This document shows, piece by piece, positions 60,155-64,000 of a stretch of 64,000 nt of DNA (positions are counted from its first letter, which is position 1; each line of letters opens with the position of its first letter). Below the pieces are notes generated by a model that was not told the DNA's origin, did no database searches, and saw only the letters and a list, made by a program, of their open reading frames with translations. A program made the position numbers and the translations under genes. The DNA comes from Nocardia aurea (GTDB taxonomy: Bacteria; Actinomycetota; Actinomycetes; Mycobacteriales; Mycobacteriaceae), in the NCBI RefSeq assembly GCF_003123685.1, contig NZ_QCYJ01000103.1, positions 620,001 through 684,000 of the forward strand. The letters are read 5' to 3'.

Positions 60155-62403
60155 GGGTGTACTCCTGCCCCGGTGGTGCGGACGCGGGCCGGATCCAGCT
60201 CCGCGTCGAGCAGTGCGAACAGTTGGTCATCGGTGGCGTCGGCGACCGCGTTCGGGGTGGTCGGGGGCGAGCCCGCGGCCTCGGCGGCGAGTCGGTCGAG
60301 TGAACCGCGCAGGCGCGCTCGCAGTTCGGCGCGGGTGCTGCCTTGCGGCGGATCGGTCAGCAGCGCGCGCTCCAGTTCGGCGAGTCGGTCGAGTGCGAGT
60401 GCCTCGACCGGCTCGGTGAGCACCCGGGTGCGCAGGTGGTGGACGAGCGCGCCGACGGTCGCGTGCTCGAAGAGCATGGTGCTCGGTAGATTTCGCCGCA
60501 GCGCCGCGCCGAGCCGTTTGGCCAGTTCGACCGCGGCCAGGGAGCCGAGGCCGAGATCGCCGAGCCGGTCATCGGCGTTGAGCGCCGTGGGAGCGCCGCG
60601 AATCGTGCGGGCGATGGCGTCGGCGACCAGTTCGAAGACGATGCGGTGCTGGGCATCCGGTGCGAGGGTCGGCAGTTCGCGCAGCCAGTCCGGTATCGGC
60701 TCCGACGGCGTGGTCGTGCGGACCGATATCCGTGGCGTACGTTCGACGACGGGTGCGGGTACCGGCCGGTCGGCCGCGTCCGCTTCCGGATTCGCGGCGC
60801 CGGTGTCGGCTCGGAATACGGAATCCTCACCGGCGACGAGCGCGGCGCGAATGGCGACCTTGTCGATCTTGCCCATGGCGTTACGCGGGATCTGTCCGGC
60901 GAGAACCACCTGGGTCGGAAGTTTGTAGCGGGCAAGCAGCGGCTCGGCGAACCGGCGGATCTCGGCCAGACTCGGCGCGACACCCGGGCGGCAGCTCAGC
61001 ACCGCCACCACGCTCTCACCCTCGTGGGGATCGGGCACACCGACCACGGCCACATCGGTCGCGCCGGGAAAGCGCGTCAGCACCTGTTCGACCTCGGCGG
61101 AGTACACGTTGTCCCCGCCCACGATGATCATGTCCTTGCGCCTGTCGACCAGATACAGGCAGCCGTGCCGGTCGACATAGCCGATATCGCCGGTCCGGAA
61201 CCAGCCGTCGGCGTCGAACGCCGCGGCGGTGGCATCGGGATTGTTCCAGTACTCGGCCGTCACGGTGGGCGCACGGAGACACACCTCGCCGCGGTCACCG
61301 GGTCGGGTCAGCTGTTCTCCGGTGGCCGGATCGACGAGCCGGATCTCGGTGAAGGGCAACGCGAGTCCGGCCGAACCCGGATTCTCCGCGGTTCGTTCGG
61401 CGGGTAGGCACGAGGCGAACAGCGTCTCGGTCAGTCCGTATGCCTGCTGCAACGCGATGCCCCGGTCGAGATACCGGCTGACCAGCTGTCCGGTCGCGGG
61501 CGCGCCCGCGACGACGGCGGTGCGCAGGGCGGAGAGATCGACGCCGGGGAAATCCGCGAGATCGGCCACCGCCGCGTACATCGCGGGTACCGCGAACACG
61601 GTGCTGATCCGATAGCCGACCAGGTCGGCGAGCATCTGTTCGGCGTCGAAGCCGCGCCGCAGCACGATCGTGCCGCCGCGGAGCAGGGTGCGCAGGACGA
61701 AGCAGCCGAACGGCGCGGTGTGGAACAGCGGCGCGACGACGAGGGTCACGTCGTTCGGCGCCGCGGGCGCGACCAGATCCATGTTGGCGCAGTTCCACCA
61801 CAGATTGCCGTGGGTCAGTGACACGCCCTTGGGTCGCCCCGTGGTGCCCGAGGTGTAGGCGAGCATCGCGAGTCGGGATTCGTCACAACGCAGCGCGGGC
61901 GGGACGGTTCGATCACCCGCTCGAACCCGGGGCAGAGTCGTCCACGGTGCGCCCGGATCGTCCACTCCGATCGCCGGGTCGCCGTGTACGAGTAACAGGG
62001 TGGGCGTCGCGGTGGTCGCGGCGACCGCGCGGTCGGCGACCTCGCGGTGCCCGGGTTCGACGATCAGCGTATGCGGGGCGCAGTCATCGAGGATGACCGC
62101 GATCTCCGCCGAGGTCAGCCGAGAATTGACCGGGACGAATATCGCGCCCAGGCGGGACGCGGCGAGGTACGCGGCCAGGAAGGTGACGCTGTTCCCGCCG
62201 AGATACCCGATCCGGTCACCGGATCGGGCGCCTCGGTCGGCCAATTCCAGGGCCAGCGTCGCGGCGTGGTCGGCGAGTACCCGATAGCTGTAGGTGCCGC
62301 CCTCGTAGACGACCGCGATGCGTTTGCCGGAATGCTCGGCGAGCGCGTCGATACGCGTCGCCGGGCTCAGATCCGCGGTCCGCGGTGGTCCGGTCGGTGA
62401 CAT
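60151..62403 (-). CDS. Acyl-CoA ligase with C-terminal carrier domain
   Basis: A 750-aa loading protein. Residues 1-520 form an AMP-forming acyl-CoA ligase (LAYTSGTTGRPKGVSLTH, AYGLTETLFASCLP, YLVDRRKDMIIVGGDNV, catalytic Lys in PRNAMGKIDK). After a Pro/Thr-rich linker comes an acyl carrier domain (about 590-665) whose attachment loop reads LGDLGLGSLAAVEL: the phosphopantetheine serine is there, but the usual preceding Asp is Gly. The C-terminal ATDDQLFALLDAELD resembles PKS docking tails. It probably activates a carboxylic acid and passes it to the PKS; ATGA overlap with the PKS gene. The substrate acid is unknown. Confidence 0.9.
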   Translation of the reverse strand: MSPTGPPRTADLSPATRIDALAEHSGKRIAVVYEGGTYSYRVLADHAATLALELADRGARSGDRIGYLGGNSVTFLAAYLAASRLGAIFVPVNSRLTSAEIAVILDDCAPHTLIVEPGHREVADRAVAATTATPTLLLVHGDPAIGVDDPGAPWTTLPRVRAGDRTVPPALRCDESRLAMLAYTSGTTGRPKGVSLTHGNLWWNCANMDLVAPAAPNDVTLVVAPLFHTAPFGCFVLRTLLRGGTIVLRRGFDAEQMLADLVGYRISTVFAVPAMYAAVADLADFPGVDLSALRTAVVAGAPATGQLVSRYLDRGIALQQAYGLTETLFASCLPAERTAENPGSAGLALPFTEIRLVDPATGEQLTRPGDRGEVCLRAPTVTAEYWNNPDATAAAFDADGWFRTGDIGYVDRHGCLYLVDRRKDMIIVGGDNVYSAEVEQVLTRFPGATDVAVVGVPDPHEGESVVAVLSCRPGVAPSLAEIRRFAEPLLARYKLPTQVVLAGQIPRNAMGKIDKVAIRAALVAGEDSVFRADTGAANPEADAADRPVPAPVVERTPRISVRTTTPSEPIPDWLRELPTLAPDAQHRIVFELVADAIARTIRGAPTALNADDRLGDLGLGSLAAVELAKRLGAALRRNLPSTMLFEHATVGALVHHLRTRVLTEPVEALALDRLAELERALLTDPPQGSTRAELRARLRGSLDRLAAEAAGSPPTTPNAVADATDDQLFALLDAELDPARVRTTGAGVHP

Positions 62404-62829
62404 GGCTTCCTCCCAATACCTCGGTGGTGCGGCGAATATCGTTGTGGGTCAAGCGGTGTCGAGCAGTCCGGTGCGGGGCAGGACCCCCCGGGATCTGCAG
62501 GTAGTCGCGGAATTCGATGTGGCCCACCCGGGGCCTGCGCCGCAGTGACGGTCGGTGAGGTGACGGTCGGAAGACCGGGGGTGACCGGAGACTGAGCGCA
62601 TAGGCCAACCTTCAGCGAGAACCCGCACTGCGGAAACCCCTACGCGTCCCCTAGTAGTTCGGGCCGGGGACGTGGAACACCTGCGCTCGAACCGTGTTTC
62701 GGCCGGTGTCCGTGGCATGCGGTAACCTCCGTATTGCCCGCACGACCGTTCGCGGATGTGTCAGCCCGAGAGTCGTGGGTTGCCGCCGTGTCCTCCGCTG
62801 AGCGGGGATTATCTTCCCTTGACCGAATG

Positions 62830-62867
62830 CGAACGTTCGTGCGTTAATTGGTCCGCGCGAACGTTCG
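62830..62867. repeat. Two CGAACGTTCG palindromes 28 bp apart
   Basis: Perfect 10-bp palindromes at 62830-62839 and 62858-62867, centre-to-centre 28 bp, flank an AT-rich ttaattgg. A third copy with one mismatch is at 62743-62752. They lie in the regulatory region of the PKS genes and the LAL-like regulator and look like a regulator-binding array. Confidence 0.55.
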
Positions 62868-63164
62868 GTTGATCCCGCAGTAGGGGGTCTGCGGTGGGTG
62901 ATCTCGTGGTCTGTGGCCGAGGAGGGGGTGGGCGACGAGGGGGGAGTGTCACGACTCGGCGCCGCCGGACAAGTTCGCCTCCGCAGCCGGAATTCACGCC
63001 GCTGATGGCCTCGCCGGTGTCGTGCGGCGCTACCGTCGCGCAATCGGCGCCCGCGCCCGCCACGGTCGAAAGTGTGTGAATCGACCGATGTCGCTGTCGG
63101 CTCGGCGAATTACCGGAGAACTTGTCGGATAAAGGAAGACGGACCGACCGTAATAAAAGGAATG

Positions 63165-63191
63165 AGGAGTATCGGCAATGTCGATACTCCT
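63165..63191. promoter_or_regulatory. Hairpin sequestering a possible ribosome site
   Basis: The arms aggagtatcg (63165-63174) and cgatactcct (63182-63191) pair perfectly around gcaatgt. On the plus strand GAGGAG is in the stem and ATG (63178) is in the loop of a 14-codon frame; on the minus strand it would act as a hairpin followed by a U-rich run. Role undecided. Confidence 0.4.
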
Positions 63192-63408
63192 TTCGGTCGT
63201 GCGCGGATCGTCGCCACCCTAGTGATTCTTACGTTGTCTATTCCCGCTTATGAAATGTGTTGTGCACCACACTAATTGGTGAAGCGGTCGAGTTGCCGAG
63301 GTCTCCGCCGGGGCTATGATCGAGTCAGGTGGGGACAATGATGTCCGGGGCTAATATCCTGCCCGGGCGCGGCATTCGGTTGTTGCGCTGGATCGAACGA
63401 GGTGCGCT

Positions 63409-64000
63409 TTGAGTGCCGTTGAGAAGTGGTCACAGTCCGCCGAGGTATCGGAATATCTCCGCGATGTGGATTGGGTAAGTGCGGATGATATTTCATCGAA
63501 AACAATTTCAAACGGTCGGTTTTCATCGAATGGAAATAGCTCGCAGTCTTCTGTGTGGACGGTTCGGTCGGCGCTGGCCTACCTGAGCCACGACGGTGCG
63601 GATCGGTTGCGCGTCGCGCAGTTGCTGGCCGTGGTGGATCAACCCACCGCGAGCCGCATCCACGCGGAAGTGCTCGACGCCGATCCGGTGTGGGTGCGGG
63701 CGGTGATTCGGGAACTCACCGAGGCGGGCCTGGTGGCGTATTCGCGTTTTCGGCGGCGCGACATCCGTGAGGCGGTGGTGCGGGAGACGCCGTTGATGGT
63801 GCGCACCAGCATGCATCATCGTGTGGCGGGTGTGCTGCACGCGGGCGGTGCGCCCGCCATGCGGGTGGCCGATCACCTGGTGAGCGCGGGTACCGCACGT
63901 TTCCCGTGGTCGGTCTCGCTGCTGCGGGCCGCGGCGGGAGATGCCATCGCCGACGATCAGATCACCAGGGCCGTGGACTATCTGGAACTCGCGTCCCGAT
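63409..64000 (+). CDS. LAL/LuxR-like regulator, 5' part (partial)
   Basis: An open frame running off the right edge, starting at TTG 63409 behind GAGGTG. After an AT-rich, Ser-rich 50-residue start, the protein resembles the segment that follows the ATPase in large LuxR-family (LAL/MalT-like) regulators: winged-helix-like DGADRLRVAQLLAVVDQPT, then VRTSMHHRVAGVLHAGGAPA and MRVADHLVSAG, typical of that helical region. The ATPase expected ahead of it is absent. It is divergent from the PKS genes and is a candidate pathway regulator. The C-terminus with the expected LuxR HTH lies beyond the window. Confidence 0.6.
   Translation, partial: MSAVEKWSQSAEVSEYLRDVDWVSADDISSKTISNGRFSSNGNSSQSSVWTVRSALAYLSHDGADRLRVAQLLAVVDQPTASRIHAEVLDADPVWVRAVIRELTEAGLVAYSRFRRRDIREAVVRETPLMVRTSMHHRVAGVLHAGGAPAMRVADHLVSAGTARFPWSVSLLRAAAGDAIADDQITRAVDYLELASR

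Larger units (their letters stand above)
62404..63408. other. 1-kb non-coding regulatory region
   Basis: Separates the leftward PKS operon from the rightward regulator. Frames on either strand (for example 62651-63043, minus) give Arg/Pro-rich products and are not called. It holds two CGAACGTTCG palindromes, a degenerate third, and a hairpin at 63165-63191. Base composition shifts to AT-rich at 63110-63270. A possible 37-codon plus-strand ORF (63162-63275) with one hydrophobic helix is not well supported. Confidence 0.5.

Noticed and set aside
62830..62867. LexA (SOS) boxes
   Set aside because: The actinobacterial LexA site is CGAAC-N4-GTTCG; here the two halves abut with no N4.
62651..63043. 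130-codon minus-strand frame upstream of the acyl-CoA ligase
   Set aside because: Arg/Pro/Thr-biased, no ribosome site and it covers the palindrome array.

Overview
This is a 64 kb chromosomal window from a high-GC actinomycete, most likely Nocardia or a close mycolic-acid relative such as Rhodococcus. That assignment is inferred. It rests on GC-rich codon use, two F420-type luciferase-like oxidoreductases, mycofactocin genes mftD/mftE with an MftR-like regulator, DtxR/IdeR-type iron boxes, and a MraY with a mycobacterial-style N-terminus. No rRNA, tRNA, CRISPR array, IS element or phage gene was recognised.

Layout. (1) 0.4-11.7 kb, housekeeping and stress: a hypothetical protein, a CHASE3-like sensor kinase, an SMP-30 lactonase, bacterioferritin and its ferredoxin under a tandem IdeR-like box, a DUF1206 membrane protein, a lipoprotein, a lone F1-ATPase epsilon-like protein, a type II NADH dehydrogenase, a CYTH-CHAD protein and an isolated MraY. 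(2) 12-15.4 kb, Leloir galactose genes: galM divergent from galT-galK. The galT/galK junction is tandemly duplicated, leaving a 24-codon mini-gene. (3) 15.4-21.3 kb, mixed genes: two small proteins, an LLM oxidoreductase, an ABC exporter whose ATPase has lost its Walker A end, an XRE regulator, a DUF35-thiolase pair and a methyltransferase.

(4) 21.3-40.3 kb, an apparently complete Wzx/Wzy-type exopolysaccharide locus. Leftward come sugar-nucleotide genes (C-methyltransferase, cytidylyltransferase-like enzyme, PIG-L deacetylase, SDR epimerase, a shortened methyltransferase). After an AT-richer gap come three glycosyltransferases, a Wzx flippase, a CgeB-like glycosyltransferase, a Wzy polymerase, a Wzz/BY-kinase-like protein without a P-loop, a YdcF protein, a class III aminotransferase and a last glycosyltransferase. 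The priming phosphoglycosyltransferase is transcribed divergently. Many neighbours overlap as ATGA or GTGA, implying translational coupling.

(5) 40.3-54.6 kb, regulation and redox: a TetR gene divergent from a mini-ORF/LLM/phosphotransferase unit, a secreted SGNH hydrolase, a five-gene stressosome module (RsbR, RsbS, RsbT, an RsbX-like phosphatase, and a PAS-GAF-PP2C-ATPase fusion), a partial mycofactocin locus (mftR, mftE, mftD only), a MarR regulator, Fe-S fumarase and a secreted M15 peptidase.

(6) 54.7-64 kb, a very small type I PKS locus: an acyl-CoA ligase-ACP loading protein and one KS-AT-DH-KR-ACP module, with no release domain. Upstream lie about 1 kb of regulatory DNA with two copies of a 10-bp palindrome, and the 5' part of a LAL/LuxR-like regulator that runs off the right edge.
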